Source: Candidatus Minthenecus merdequi (lineage in GTDB: Bacteria > Bacteroidota > Bacteroidia > Bacteroidales > Paludibacteraceae). Taken from it: a stretch of DNA of 7,655 nucleotides. Within the stretch, counting starts at the first letter, position 1; every line of letters starts with the position of its first letter. The notes under the pieces were generated by a model that saw only the letters and a program-made list of their open reading frames with translations, did no database searches and was not told where the DNA came from. The translations under genes were made by a program, and so were the position numbers. The stretch is taken from positions 1-7,655 of the forward strand of contig JAGHVI010000076.1 in the NCBI GenBank assembly GCA_018064385.1, in the 5' to 3' direction. Shown piece after piece: positions 1 to 7,595 of the stretch.

Positions 1-696
1 ATCATAACCGAAGGTAAATCGCGTCAGGTGCAGAGTACAGACAATCCTGACGAGGTCATCGTGCTTCACAAAGACAACGAGACAGCCTACAATGGTATCA
101 AACGTGCCACCATACCAGGCAAGGGAGTCACTATAACATCTATCTCTGCTATACTTTACGAACTGTTAGAGAAGAATGGGGTGCCTACACACTTTATAAG
201 AGTAGTAGATGAACGAAGTCATCTTTGCCGACGAGTTACGCCGATTCGACTTGAGTTTATCGTTCGTAATTTTGCTGCTGGAGATATGACAGCCCGTTTG
301 GATATACCAACAGGTACGCCGCTGAAAAAGCCTATTTTGGAGTGCTGTTACAAGAATGATAAACTTGATGACCCATTCATCAATACACATTATGCTATAG
401 CATTGGGAATATCCACTGCCGAGGAGTTGGCAGAAATAGAGCAGAAATTGGGTGATATCAATCGAATACTGGTGTCATATTTTCTTTCGATAGGTATTCG
501 TTTGGTGGATTTCAAGGTTGAATTTGGTCGTGCTTCGGATGGAACACTGCTGATGTGCGATGAGTTGAGTCCTGACTCGTGTCGTCTTTGGGACACTGAA
601 ACCCGCGAGTCATTGGACCGTGACCGTTTTCGTTACGACCTTGGTAAAGTTGGAGAATCCTACGAAGAGGTGCTCCGTCGAATGAAGAATAAATAA
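1..696 (+). CDS. purC: SAICAR synthetase, short bacterial type (5' partial)
   Basis: Phosphoribosylaminoimidazole-succinocarboxamide synthase joins CAIR and aspartate using ATP to give SAICAR, in the cytoplasm. The reading frame is open to base 1, where it encodes ITEGKSRQVQ. This aligns with the family's N-terminal nucleotide-binding strand (E-G-K-A-K-x-V), so the GTG at base 28 is internal and only about 5 to 10 residues are missing. Of the 231 residues visible, VRNFAAGD lies at 88-95, LVDFKVEFG at 168-176 and DELSPDSCRLWD at 187-198. These are the conserved substrate and ATP/Mg sites. Full length would be about 236-240 aa, as in E. coli and B. subtilis. The sequence resembles the Bacillota branch by memory of the family. 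It lies 11 bases before a second, long-type purC. No disruption is visible, so it is probably functional. Confidence 0.95.
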   Translation: MITEGKSRQVQSTDNPDEVIVLHKDNETAYNGIKRATIPGKGVTITSISAILYELLEKNGVPTHFIRVVDERSHLCRRVTPIRLEFIVRNFAAGDMTARLDIPTGTPLKKPILECCYKNDKLDDPFINTHYAIALGISTAEELAEIEQKLGDINRILVSYFLSIGIRLVDFKVEFGRASDGTLLMCDELSPDSCRLWDTETRESLDRDRFRYDLGKVGESYEEVLRRMKNK

Positions 697-707
697 CAAC
701 ACACTAT

Positions 708-1658
708 ATGAAAGCAATAACAAAGACCTCCTTTGCTTTTCCCGGTCAGACAAAAGTATATAACGGAAAAGTTCGTGATGTCTATTTTCTCGGCAACGAC
801 CGTATAGCAATGGTTGTTACTGACCGTATTTCGGCATTTGATGTAATTCTTCCTAAAGGTATTCCTTTCAAGGGGCAGATACTCAACCAAATAGCCTCAA
901 AATTTCTGGACGAGACACGAGACATTTGTCCTAATTGGAAACTTTCGTCTCCTGACCCTATGGTGACAATAGGTCTTGCTTGCAAAGGTTACCCTGTGGA
1001 AATGATAGTTCGTGGGTATCTGTGCGGCAGTGCGTGGCGTGCTTACAAAAATGGTGTGCGTGAGATATGCGGTGTTCGTCTTCCTGAGGGTATGCGCGAG
1101 AATGAACGTTTTCCGAAACCGATTATCACCCCAACAACGAAGGCAGAGATAGGAGATCACGACGAGGACATATCACGCGAAGACATTCTTGCCAAAGGAT
1201 TAGTGCCACAGCGAGAATATGAGTTGCTTGAGAAATATGCTCTTGCACTTTTCGAGCGAGGTAGTGAGATTGCAGCTAAACGTGGTCTCATACTGGTTGA
1301 CACAAAGTACGAGTTTGGAGAATACAATGGCGAGGTCTATCTGATGGACGAGGTTCACACTCCTGACTCGTCACGTTATTTTTACAGTGAGGGGTACGAA
1401 GAGAAATTTGCCAAGGGAGAACCACAACGTCAATTGTCAAAGGAATTTGTTCGCGAATGGCTTATGAATAATGGATTTCAGGGTAAAGAAGGGCAGCAAG
1501 TTCCTCCTATGACAGACGAGGTGGTAGATGGTATAACAGCTCGATATTGCGAACTTTACGAGTCGATTACAGGCGAAAAGTTCGACAGGACAGCTTCGTT
1601 GGATGAGGCAGGGATACTTTTGCGTATTGAGAAAAACGTGCGTGAAAATATTTTATAG
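708..1658 (+). CDS. purC: SAICAR synthetase, long (Ade1-like) type
   Basis: This is a second phosphoribosylaminoimidazole-succinocarboxamide synthase, 316 aa, catalysing the same CAIR + aspartate + ATP step as the gene before it. It belongs to the longer subgroup that includes yeast Ade1. Visible motifs are GKVRDVY (20-26, nucleotide-binding strand), DRISAFDVILP (39-49), VRGYLCGSAW (101-110), ITPTTKAE (140-147), LVDTKYEFG (196-204) and DEVHTPDSSRY (214-224). All expected conserved blocks are present, so it looks active. The start is ATG with no Shine-Dalgarno sequence and an A/T-rich leader (ACTAT). The stop is 5 bases before purF. From memory this form is the usual single PurC of Bacteroides and relatives, so it may be the native enzyme beside an acquired short-type copy. 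The symbol purC is shared; neither copy can be named more precisely from sequence alone. Confidence 0.97.
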   Translation: MKAITKTSFAFPGQTKVYNGKVRDVYFLGNDRIAMVVTDRISAFDVILPKGIPFKGQILNQIASKFLDETRDICPNWKLSSPDPMVTIGLACKGYPVEMIVRGYLCGSAWRAYKNGVREICGVRLPEGMRENERFPKPIITPTTKAEIGDHDEDISREDILAKGLVPQREYELLEKYALALFERGSEIAAKRGLILVDTKYEFGEYNGEVYLMDEVHTPDSSRYFYSEGYEEKFAKGEPQRQLSKEFVREWLMNNGFQGKEGQQVPPMTDEVVDGITARYCELYESITGEKFDRTASLDEAGILLRIEKNVRENIL

Positions 1659-1663
1659 AAAAT

Positions 1664-3085
1664 ATGACAAACGATTTGCAAGAAATTTATGAAGAGTGTG
1701 GTGTGTTTGGTGTTTTTGGTGTTGAGAATGCTGCGACACTGTCATACTACGGACTTCATTCACTCCAACATCGTGGACAGGAAGCAGCCGGTATAGTCTG
1801 CGTAGATGAAAAAGGGCAGTTTTCGCGCGTCAAAGGGGAAGGACTTGTGACAGAGGTGTTCAATGCCAAGAACCTCTCGTCGCTCTCTGGTAACTCAGCC
1901 ATTGCTCATGTGCGTTATGCTACAGCTGGTGGTGGGGGATTGGACAATGTGCAACCATTTCTGTTCCATCATCACAAAGGTAATTTTGCTTTGTGTCATA
2001 ATGGTAATTTGGTTAATTCCAACGAGATAAAATACTATCTTGAGGAGCGTGGCTCGATTTTTCAATCAACTTCGGATACTGAACTTCTCGCACATTTGGT
2101 CAAATCATCGCGAATGCGAGGTGATAATTTTTATGATGACCCTCTTCATCCGCTGCTTGGTCCTATACGTTCGGCTCTTAATATGATTGAGGGTGCGTTT
2201 GCGTTTCTTGTTCTTACTCCAGATGCGCTCTATGTGATGCGCGACAAATATGGAATGCGCCCTTTGTCCCTTGGGAGATTGAATGGTGGATATGTTGTAA
2301 GTTCCGAAACTTGTGCGCTTGAAACAATAGGTGCAGAATTCATTCGCGATATAGAACCAGGCGAGGTGCTTGTCATTGATGCACAAGGTTTACATTCATA
2401 TAAGTATTCTGCATTCAACCATCATTATATGTGTGCAATGGAGTATGTCTATTTTGCACGTCCGGATAGCGATATTGAGAATATCAATGTTCATGCCTAT
2501 CGTAAACAGTCAGGACGTATTCTGTATCGAGAATCGCCAGTTGATGCTGATATCGTCATTGGTGTTCCTGATTCCAGTCTTTCGGCAGCAATGGGTTACA
2601 GCGAAGAGTCCGGCATTCCATACGAGATGGGGTTAATCAAGAACAAATATATCGGACGAACTTTTATTCAACCGACTCAGGAACTTCGTGAGAAAGGCGT
2701 ACGTATGAAACTCTCAGCTGTTCGTACCATAGTCAAAGGTAAGAGGGTGGTGATGATTGACGATTCGATTGTCCGTGGAACAACATCACGTCGTATTGTC
2801 AAATTGCTCCGCGAGGCGGGAGCTGTTGAGGTGCATGTACGGATTGCTTCGCCTCCTTATGCACACCCATGCTATTATGGAGTAGATACCGCAACATACG
2901 AGGAACTTATCTCTTCGCAACTCTCAGTTGAGGAACTTTCGAAGAAGATAGGAGCAGACTCGCTTAAATTTCTTTCGCACAAAGGACTTTATGAGAGTGG
3001 CAACCGGTGTGAACTGTGCACGGCATGTTTCTCGGGCAATTATCCAACTTCTCTTTATGACAACGAGTCACATAGAAAGTGTTAA
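1664..3085 (+). CDS. purF: Amidophosphoribosyltransferase (glutamine PRPP amidotransferase)
   Basis: First committed step of purine synthesis: PRPP plus glutamine gives 5-phosphoribosylamine. The protein is 473 aa, close to the B. subtilis enzyme (476). An 11-residue propeptide precedes Cys12 in EECGVFG, the expected N-terminal nucleophile after self-processing. LHSLQHRGQEAAG follows in the class II glutaminase domain. The phosphoribosyltransferase domain carries the PRPP motif VVMIDDSIVRGTTS at 362-375. Cys257 (in MCAMEYVYF), Cys403 (in HPCYYG) and the cysteines at 449, 452 and 455 (CELCTAC) fit the [4Fe-4S] ligands of the B. subtilis-type enzyme. That points to the oxygen-sensitive, cluster-bearing class. 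The ATG is 5 bases after the purC stop, with AAAAT before it. From memory, many Bacteroides carry a longer, divergent PurF, so this compact type is notable here. Confidence 0.98.
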   Translation: MTNDLQEIYEECGVFGVFGVENAATLSYYGLHSLQHRGQEAAGIVCVDEKGQFSRVKGEGLVTEVFNAKNLSSLSGNSAIAHVRYATAGGGGLDNVQPFLFHHHKGNFALCHNGNLVNSNEIKYYLEERGSIFQSTSDTELLAHLVKSSRMRGDNFYDDPLHPLLGPIRSALNMIEGAFAFLVLTPDALYVMRDKYGMRPLSLGRLNGGYVVSSETCALETIGAEFIRDIEPGEVLVIDAQGLHSYKYSAFNHHYMCAMEYVYFARPDSDIENINVHAYRKQSGRILYRESPVDADIVIGVPDSSLSAAMGYSEESGIPYEMGLIKNKYIGRTFIQPTQELREKGVRMKLSAVRTIVKGKRVVMIDDSIVRGTTSRRIVKLLREAGAVEVHVRIASPPYAHPCYYGVDTATYEELISSQLSVEELSKKIGADSLKFLSHKGLYESGNRCELCTACFSGNYPTSLYDNESHRKC

Positions 3086-3136
3086 GGTGAGTTTTAATTA
3101 TGAATAAAATAATTGAAAATAAAATATAGAAAATAT
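3086..3136 (+). other. A/T-rich purF-purM spacer with a 9-codon mini-ORF
   Basis: This is the longest gap inside the operon, 51 bases, and very A/T-rich. It contains ATG at 3100 followed by eight codons and TAG at 3127-3129 (MNKIIENKI), out of frame with purM and ending 7 bases before its ATG. No Shine-Dalgarno sequence, TAnnTTTG box or strong hairpin is visible. The A-rich tail (TAGAAAATAT) probably serves as the Bacteroidota-style translation-initiation region for purM. Confidence 0.5.
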
Positions 3137-4156
3137 ATGGCTGAATCGTACGAAAAAGCAGGTGTGAATCTCGAAGCTGGTTATGAGGTTGTACGCCGAA
3201 TCAAGAAACATGTTGCATCAACTGCACGTCAGGGGATGATGGGTAATATTGGTGCATTCGGGGGAATGTTTGACCTTGCGTCTCTCAACATCAAAGAACC
3301 GGTTTTGGTCAGTGGTACAGACGGAGTAGGCACAAAACTGAAACTTGCCTTTGCTATGGACAAGCATGATACCATTGGTATTGATGCCGTGGCTATGTGC
3401 GTGAACGATGTACTTGCTCAAGGTGCTGAACCTCTCTTCTTCTTGGACTATGTGGCAGTGGGTTCAAACGAACCTGCCAAGATTGAGGCTATCGTAGCTG
3501 GTGTGGCAGAGGGTTGTCGTCAGTCGGGTTGTGCTCTCATAGGTGGTGAAACTGCCGAAATGCCAGGTATGTATGGAGATGGGGAGTATGACATTGCAGG
3601 TTTCACTTGTGGTGTTGTAGAGAAATCTAAACTGATTGATTGTTCAAAGGTAAAAGTCGGTGACGTACTGGTAGGTATTGCTTCGTCGGGGGTTCATTCC
3701 AATGGGTTCAGCCTTGTGCGCAAAGTGTTGCGTGATGCCAAAATAGACCTCAATTCAGACTTTGGTGATGGGCGAAAGGTCGGCGAGGTTCTTCTCACTC
3801 CAACCAAGATTTATGTGAAGCAGGTGCTTGACGTTATCCGTAACTGCGATGTTCATGGCGTAGCTCATATTACCGGAGGCGGCTTTGACGAGAACATTCC
3901 TCGCATACTTCGAGAAGGGCAGGGTATTGAGGTCAAGGAGGGTTCGTGGGAGATTCTTCCTGTCTTTCGTTTTCTTGAGAAAAATGGAAAAATACCTCAT
4001 CGTGAAATGTTCAACATATTCAATATGGGTATCGGTATGGTCATTGCGCTTGATGCAAAAGAGGCTGAACGTGCAATTGAAATCCTTACTAAACACGGCG
4101 AACGAGTCTCTGTCATTGGTTGCGTAACCGACAAACCTGGGGTTAACATTATATGA
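3137..4156 (+). CDS. purM: Phosphoribosylformylglycinamidine cyclo-ligase (AIR synthetase)
   Basis: PurM closes the imidazole ring, converting FGAM to AIR with ATP. The frame is open upstream to a TTG at 3113, but I place the start at the ATG at 3137. The protein then begins MAESYEKAGV, matching the normal PurM N-terminus, and has 339 aa, close to the typical 340-350. Family blocks are GNIGAFGGMFDL (36-47), GTDGVGTKLKLAF (60-72), VNDVLAQGAEPLFFLDY (89-105) and IGGETAEMPGMY (135-146), which form the ATP/Mg and substrate sites of the AIRS fold. The sequence is strikingly like the B. subtilis type; by memory the Bacteroides enzyme is much more divergent and lacks the IGAFGG segment. The stop overlaps the purN start in ATGA, suggesting translational coupling. 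Confidence 0.97.
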   Translation: MAESYEKAGVNLEAGYEVVRRIKKHVASTARQGMMGNIGAFGGMFDLASLNIKEPVLVSGTDGVGTKLKLAFAMDKHDTIGIDAVAMCVNDVLAQGAEPLFFLDYVAVGSNEPAKIEAIVAGVAEGCRQSGCALIGGETAEMPGMYGDGEYDIAGFTCGVVEKSKLIDCSKVKVGDVLVGIASSGVHSNGFSLVRKVLRDAKIDLNSDFGDGRKVGEVLLTPTKIYVKQVLDVIRNCDVHGVAHITGGGFDENIPRILREGQGIEVKEGSWEILPVFRFLEKNGKIPHREMFNIFNMGIGMVIALDAKEAERAIEILTKHGERVSVIGCVTDKPGVNII

Positions 4157-4710
4157 GAGCGGCAATATTTGCTTCGGGGTCGGGCACCAACTTCGAGGCA
4201 TTGGTAAACGCCCATATCTCAGGGCTCGAAATAGTTCTGATGGTATGTGACAAACCTGGGGCAAAAGTCATCGAGCGAGCAAACCGCCTTGGCGTTGAAA
4301 CACTTGTAATTTCGCCTCGTTCGTTCGACAGCAAAGCGGCATACGAGACTGCAATACTCAACCGACTCCGAAACTTGAAAGTCGATTTTATCTGTCTTGC
4401 GGGATATATGCGCATCATCGGAGACACTCTCTACGATGCATACGCAGGCAGGATTCTAAACATTCATCCAGCTTTATTGCCATCGTTCAAGGGTGCTCAT
4501 GCCATTGACGATGCTTTCAACTTCGGAGTCAAGGTCTTTGGTGTGACAGTCCATCTGATTGACCTTACAATTGATGGAGGGACAATACTTGCACAGCGAG
4601 CCTTCGAGTACAACGGCAACGACCGGGATGAGGTTGAAGCGCGGATACACGAAATCGAGCACATTCTTTATCCAGAAGCTGTCACCAAATTCATAAAATC
4701 AATACAATAA
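4153..4710 (+). CDS. purN: Phosphoribosylglycinamide formyltransferase (GAR transformylase)
   Basis: PurN transfers a formyl group from 10-formyl-tetrahydrofolate to GAR, giving FGAR. The protein is 185 aa, within the usual 185-215. The N-terminal loop ASGSGTN (7-13) binds substrate phosphate. The catalytic triad by comparison with E. coli (Asn106, His108, Asp144) is Asn103 and His105 in LNIHPALLPSF, and Asp141 in IDGGTILAQ. LAGYMRIIGDTL (82-93) lies before the active site. The C-terminal ARIHEIEH signature and the CDKPGAKVIERA segment resemble Bacillota PurN. The ATG overlaps the purM stop by 4 bases, so its translation is probably coupled to purM. purH follows after 6 bases. No purT-like alternative is present in the window. 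Confidence 0.97.
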   Translation: MRAAIFASGSGTNFEALVNAHISGLEIVLMVCDKPGAKVIERANRLGVETLVISPRSFDSKAAYETAILNRLRNLKVDFICLAGYMRIIGDTLYDAYAGRILNIHPALLPSFKGAHAIDDAFNFGVKVFGVTVHLIDLTIDGGTILAQRAFEYNGNDRDEVEARIHEIEHILYPEAVTKFIKSIQ

Positions 4711-4716
4711 ACATAT

Positions 4717-6255
4717 ATGAGAGCATTAGTCAGCGTCTCTGACAAACGGGGACTTATTCCTTTTGTACAGTCACTCAAATCCCTTGGTTGGGAAATCATC
4801 GCCACTGGTGGCACGATGAAACTTCTCCGTGACAGCGGCATAGAAGTTATCAACATTTCAGACGTAACAGGTTTCCCGGAAATCTGTGATGGTCGTGTGA
4901 AAACACTTCATCCCAAAGTTCACGGAGGTCTTCTCGCTCGTCGTGATATGCCTTCGCATCTTCAGGCATTGAAAGAGAACAACATAGAATTCATTGATAT
5001 GGTCTGTGTCAATCTTTATCCTTTCCGACAGACTATAGCAAAACCCAACGTGGGGTTTGCTGAGGCCATCGAGAATATAGACATTGGTGGTCCTTCGATG
5101 CTGCGTTCTGCTGCCAAGAACTGTGCCTCGGTAACAGTCGTTTGCGACCCTGACGACTACGATATGATTATTGATGAGATAAAGTCTAACGGTAATACAA
5201 CCGAGAGCACACGTCTGAAACTTTCAGCCAAAGCATATACGCATACTGCCGAGTATGATATGTGCATCGCAACATATATGCGTGGTCAGGCAGGATTGGA
5301 CGAGAAACTTTTCCTTGAGTACGACATACTTCAACCGCTGCGCTACGGTGAGAACCCTCATCAGAATGCAAAATTCTATCGTCAGGAGAATGCGAATCCG
5401 AACTACTCGTTGGCATACGCACGTCAGTTGCATGGCAAAGAACTTTCGTATAACAACATTCAGGATGCTGATGCAGCGCTCAGTATTGTGCGCGAATTTC
5501 ATGGTACTCCTTTTTGCGTAGGACTGAAACATATGAATCCTTGTGGAGCAGCTATAGGTAAGGATGTTGTTGAGGTGTGGACAAAGGCATACAATGCTGA
5601 CAGAGTCAGTATTTTTGGTGGTATAGTTGCTACGAATCAGGAAATAACTCTTGAGGTAGCAGAGATGATGAAGCCTGTTTTTCTTGAGATTATTATGGCT
5701 CCACATTTCACGCAAGAGGCATTTGACCTCTTGTCAACCAAGAAAAACATACGACTGATTGAGGTCACAATGGATTCGGCATCCGCTACTCCCGAGATGC
5801 AGTATAAAACAGTGGCAGGAGGTCTGTTGGCCGAGGACGAAGACCTTGCAATGGCGGAGTTGGACGACAGTATGACAGTGACAGAGAAACACCCAACGTC
5901 AGACCAGATGACCGACCTTCAGTTTGGACTCAAGATAGTAAAACACGTCAAGTCAAATGCAATTGTTGTTGTACGTAATGGTGTTACGCTTGGGGTAGGT
6001 GCAGGGCAGATGAACCGTGTCGGGTCTGCCGAAATTGCATTAAAACAGGCAGCTCAAGCAGGTCATACAGCAGACCTTGTGCTTGCTTCGGATGCCTTTT
6101 TCCCATTTGACGATTGTGTCACGCTTGCCCATAAGTATGGAGTGACAGCAATAGTACAACCTGGCGGTTCAGTACGCGACAACGACTCCATCGTCAAATG
6201 TAACGAGCTTGGCATTGCGATGCTATTCTCAGGTAAGAGACACTTTAAACATTAA
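4717..6255 (+). CDS. purH: Bifunctional AICAR transformylase / IMP cyclohydrolase
   Basis: PurH carries out the last two steps: AICAR plus 10-formyl-tetrahydrofolate gives FAICAR, which is closed to IMP. The protein is 512 aa, the same size as B. subtilis PurH. The N-terminal MGS-like IMP cyclohydrolase domain (about 1-195) shows ALVSVSDKRGL, the ATGGT phosphate loop and DGRVKTLHPKVHGG (58-71). The C-terminal transformylase domain shows RYGENPHQ (209-216), LHGKELSYNN and KHMNPCG (271-277), where Lys271 and His272 match the catalytic pair. GAGQMNRVGSA and the terminal RHFKH complete the family pattern. Sequence details, including the RHFKH end, match the Bacillota branch in my recollection. 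ATG follows the purN stop by 6 bases, with no Shine-Dalgarno sequence. Confidence 0.98.
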   Translation: MRALVSVSDKRGLIPFVQSLKSLGWEIIATGGTMKLLRDSGIEVINISDVTGFPEICDGRVKTLHPKVHGGLLARRDMPSHLQALKENNIEFIDMVCVNLYPFRQTIAKPNVGFAEAIENIDIGGPSMLRSAAKNCASVTVVCDPDDYDMIIDEIKSNGNTTESTRLKLSAKAYTHTAEYDMCIATYMRGQAGLDEKLFLEYDILQPLRYGENPHQNAKFYRQENANPNYSLAYARQLHGKELSYNNIQDADAALSIVREFHGTPFCVGLKHMNPCGAAIGKDVVEVWTKAYNADRVSIFGGIVATNQEITLEVAEMMKPVFLEIIMAPHFTQEAFDLLSTKKNIRLIEVTMDSASATPEMQYKTVAGGLLAEDEDLAMAELDDSMTVTEKHPTSDQMTDLQFGLKIVKHVKSNAIVVVRNGVTLGVGAGQMNRVGSAEIALKQAAQAGHTADLVLASDAFFPFDDCVTLAHKYGVTAIVQPGGSVRDNDSIVKCNELGIAMLFSGKRHFKH

Positions 6256-6258
6256 AAT

Positions 6259-7512
6259 ATGAAAGTATTAGTTATCGGAGGTGGTGGACGTGAGCATGCT
6301 ATAGTTCATTCCATTTCAAAGTCGCCGAAAGTAGATAAGATATATGCAGCTCCAGGCAATGCAGGTATTTCGGAACTGGCTGAATGTCTTGACATCAAAG
6401 ATACAAACATTGATGAGTTAGTCACTTTTGCGTACGAACATAAAATAGATTTGACAATTGTTGGTCCGGAAGCGTCGCTTGCACTTGGTATTGTAGATGC
6501 CTTTGAGGCTCATGGGCTGAAGATTTTCGGACCTGACAAAGCCGCAGCTCGTGTCGAAAGTTCGAAGGATTGGGCAAAGGCTGTTATGGTGAAATATGGC
6601 ATACCTACAGCTGCTTACCGAACTTTTGCTGACTATGACGAAGCTTTGAAATATCTTCATAAACAGGGTGCGCCTATCGTGCTGAAATATGATGGATTGG
6701 CTGCAGGCAAGGGAGTTGTGGTTGCCGAGCCGATTGCTGAAGCCGAGGCAGCACTGAAAGATATGTTGCTTGATGCTGAGTTTGGAGAGGGGAGTGTGGT
6801 GATTGAAGAATGTCTTCGTGGGACAGAATTTTCGTTTATGTGTATGGTAGATGGGCATAACGTTTTGCCATTACCGATAGCCAAAGATCATAAACGGGCG
6901 TACGACAATGATCATGGACCAAATACAGGTGGTATGGGAGCATTTTCGCCAGTGCCACTTATTCCAGACAAAGAAGTAGAGTGGAGTTTCACAAACATAA
7001 TGCAACGAATGGCTGATGCTATGGTAGCGGAGGGGTGTCCGTTTTCGGGATTGTTGTATGGTGGATTGATGCTTACAGCTGATGGTGTGAAGGTCATAGA
7101 GTTTAATGCGCGTTTCGGAGACCCTGAGACAGAGGTTGTTTTGCCACGTATTAACTCTGACCTATTCTCAGTTATGTATGAAGTAGCATCGCATAAACTT
7201 ACCTCTAACGAATTGCAGGTCTCGCCCGAAGCTTGTGTGGGAGTAGTTCTTGCGTCGGATGGTTATCCTAAGAGTTATAATAAAGGCTTCAGCATAGTAT
7301 TGCCTCGTCTCAAGTCAAACCATATCATATACCATATGGGGACACGAAAGAAAGGACTAGACTTGCTCACCAACGGAGGTCGAGTGCTGATGGGAGAAGC
7401 TCTTGCCCCCACTTTGTCTGAAGCGCGTCAGGCTGTTTATAACGATATACTTCCTTCAATCTACTGCGACCATCTTTTTTATCGTACAGATATAGCAAAA
7501 GACTTTTGGTGA
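6259..7512 (+). CDS. purD: Phosphoribosylamine-glycine ligase (GAR synthetase)
   Basis: PurD joins phosphoribosylamine and glycine using ATP to form GAR, the second pathway step. The protein is 417 aa; the family is usually 420-430. The N-terminal domain begins MKVLVIGGGGREHA (Gly-rich turn, 7-10). The ATP-grasp domain shows KYDGLAAGKGVVV (DGLAAGKG at 145-152), DHKRAYDNDHGPNTGGMGAF (GPNTGGMGAF at 220-229) and the Mg/ATP motif EFNARFGDPET (281-291). The C-terminal domain has the usual TNGGRVL segment, and the chain ends in FYRTDIAKDFW. It is the last gene of the operon, 3 bases after purH, which is also its place in the B. subtilis pur operon. The TGA stop lies inside a hairpin. There is no sign of a PurD-PurN-PurM fusion. 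Confidence 0.98.
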   Translation: MKVLVIGGGGREHAIVHSISKSPKVDKIYAAPGNAGISELAECLDIKDTNIDELVTFAYEHKIDLTIVGPEASLALGIVDAFEAHGLKIFGPDKAAARVESSKDWAKAVMVKYGIPTAAYRTFADYDEALKYLHKQGAPIVLKYDGLAAGKGVVVAEPIAEAEAALKDMLLDAEFGEGSVVIEECLRGTEFSFMCMVDGHNVLPLPIAKDHKRAYDNDHGPNTGGMGAFSPVPLIPDKEVEWSFTNIMQRMADAMVAEGCPFSGLLYGGLMLTADGVKVIEFNARFGDPETEVVLPRINSDLFSVMYEVASHKLTSNELQVSPEACVGVVLASDGYPKSYNKGFSIVLPRLKSNHIIYHMGTRKKGLDLLTNGGRVLMGEALAPTLSEARQAVYNDILPSIYCDHLFYRTDIAKDFW

Positions 7513-7529
7513 GTTCTAAAAATTCACCA
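7507..7529 (+). terminator. Hairpin overlapping the purD stop codon, no U-tract
   Basis: TGGTGAGTT (7507-7515) pairs with AATTCACCA (7521-7529) around the loop CTAAA: nine pairs, one of them G-U. The purD stop TGA (7510-7512) is inside the left arm. The bases after it (TTAAGATAG) are not a U-run, so it is not a classical intrinsic terminator. It could instead be an mRNA 3'-end stabiliser or an incomplete terminator. Confidence 0.35.
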
Positions 7530-7561
7530 TTAAGATAGAAATATAAAGACAAGTAACAAAT

Positions 7562-7592
7562 AAACTTTTTGGTGTTTTTGAAGTTTCTTTTT
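7562..7592 (+). terminator. Weak A/T-rich inverted repeat followed by T-run
   Basis: AAACTT (7562-7567) and AAGTTT (7581-7586) are inverted repeats around a 13-base loop, followed by CTTTTT (7587-7592). The layout of hairpin then T-run resembles an intrinsic terminator for the operon, but the stem has a single G-C pair and would be weak. Confidence 0.25.
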
Positions 7593-7595
7593 GAT

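Larger units (their letters stand above)
1..7512 (+). other. purC-purC-purF-purM-purN-purH-purD operon (5' end outside window)
   Basis: Seven co-directional genes have gaps of 11, 5, 51, -4, 6 and 3 bases, so they almost certainly share a transcript. The order, apart from the extra long-type purC, matches the distal part of the B. subtilis pur operon. Promoter and any purine-responsive control would be upstream of base 1 and cannot be seen. Missing de novo steps are FGAM synthase, AIR carboxylation and adenylosuccinate lyase. Confidence 0.9.

Noticed and set aside
28..696. GTG at base 28 as the start of the first purC
   Set aside because: The frame stays open to base 1 and encodes ITEGKSRQV, which fits the conserved N-terminal strand of PurC. 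The gene is simply cut by the window edge.
3113..3136. TTG at 3113 as an earlier start for purM
   Set aside because: It would add eight basic residues (MKIKYRKY) not expected in PurM. The ATG at 3137 gives the standard N-terminus MAESYEKAGV.
3755..4264. Minus-strand open frame of 169 codons across purM and the start of purN
   Set aside because: It lies antisense to clearly conserved coding sequence, crosses a gene junction, and its translation has no recognisable domain.
4150..4727. The same 11 bases, TATATGAGAGC, at the starts of purN and purH
   Set aside because: Both proteins start Met-Arg-Ala and both leaders are A/T-rich, so a short identical string is easily coincidental.
5224..5715. 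Minus-strand open frame of 163 codons within purH
   Set aside because: It is a shadow of purH, rich in Cys, His and Arg with no family resemblance.
6418..6858. Minus-strand open frame of 146 codons within purD
   Set aside because: It is antisense to conserved ATP-grasp coding sequence and has no recognisable domain or start signal.
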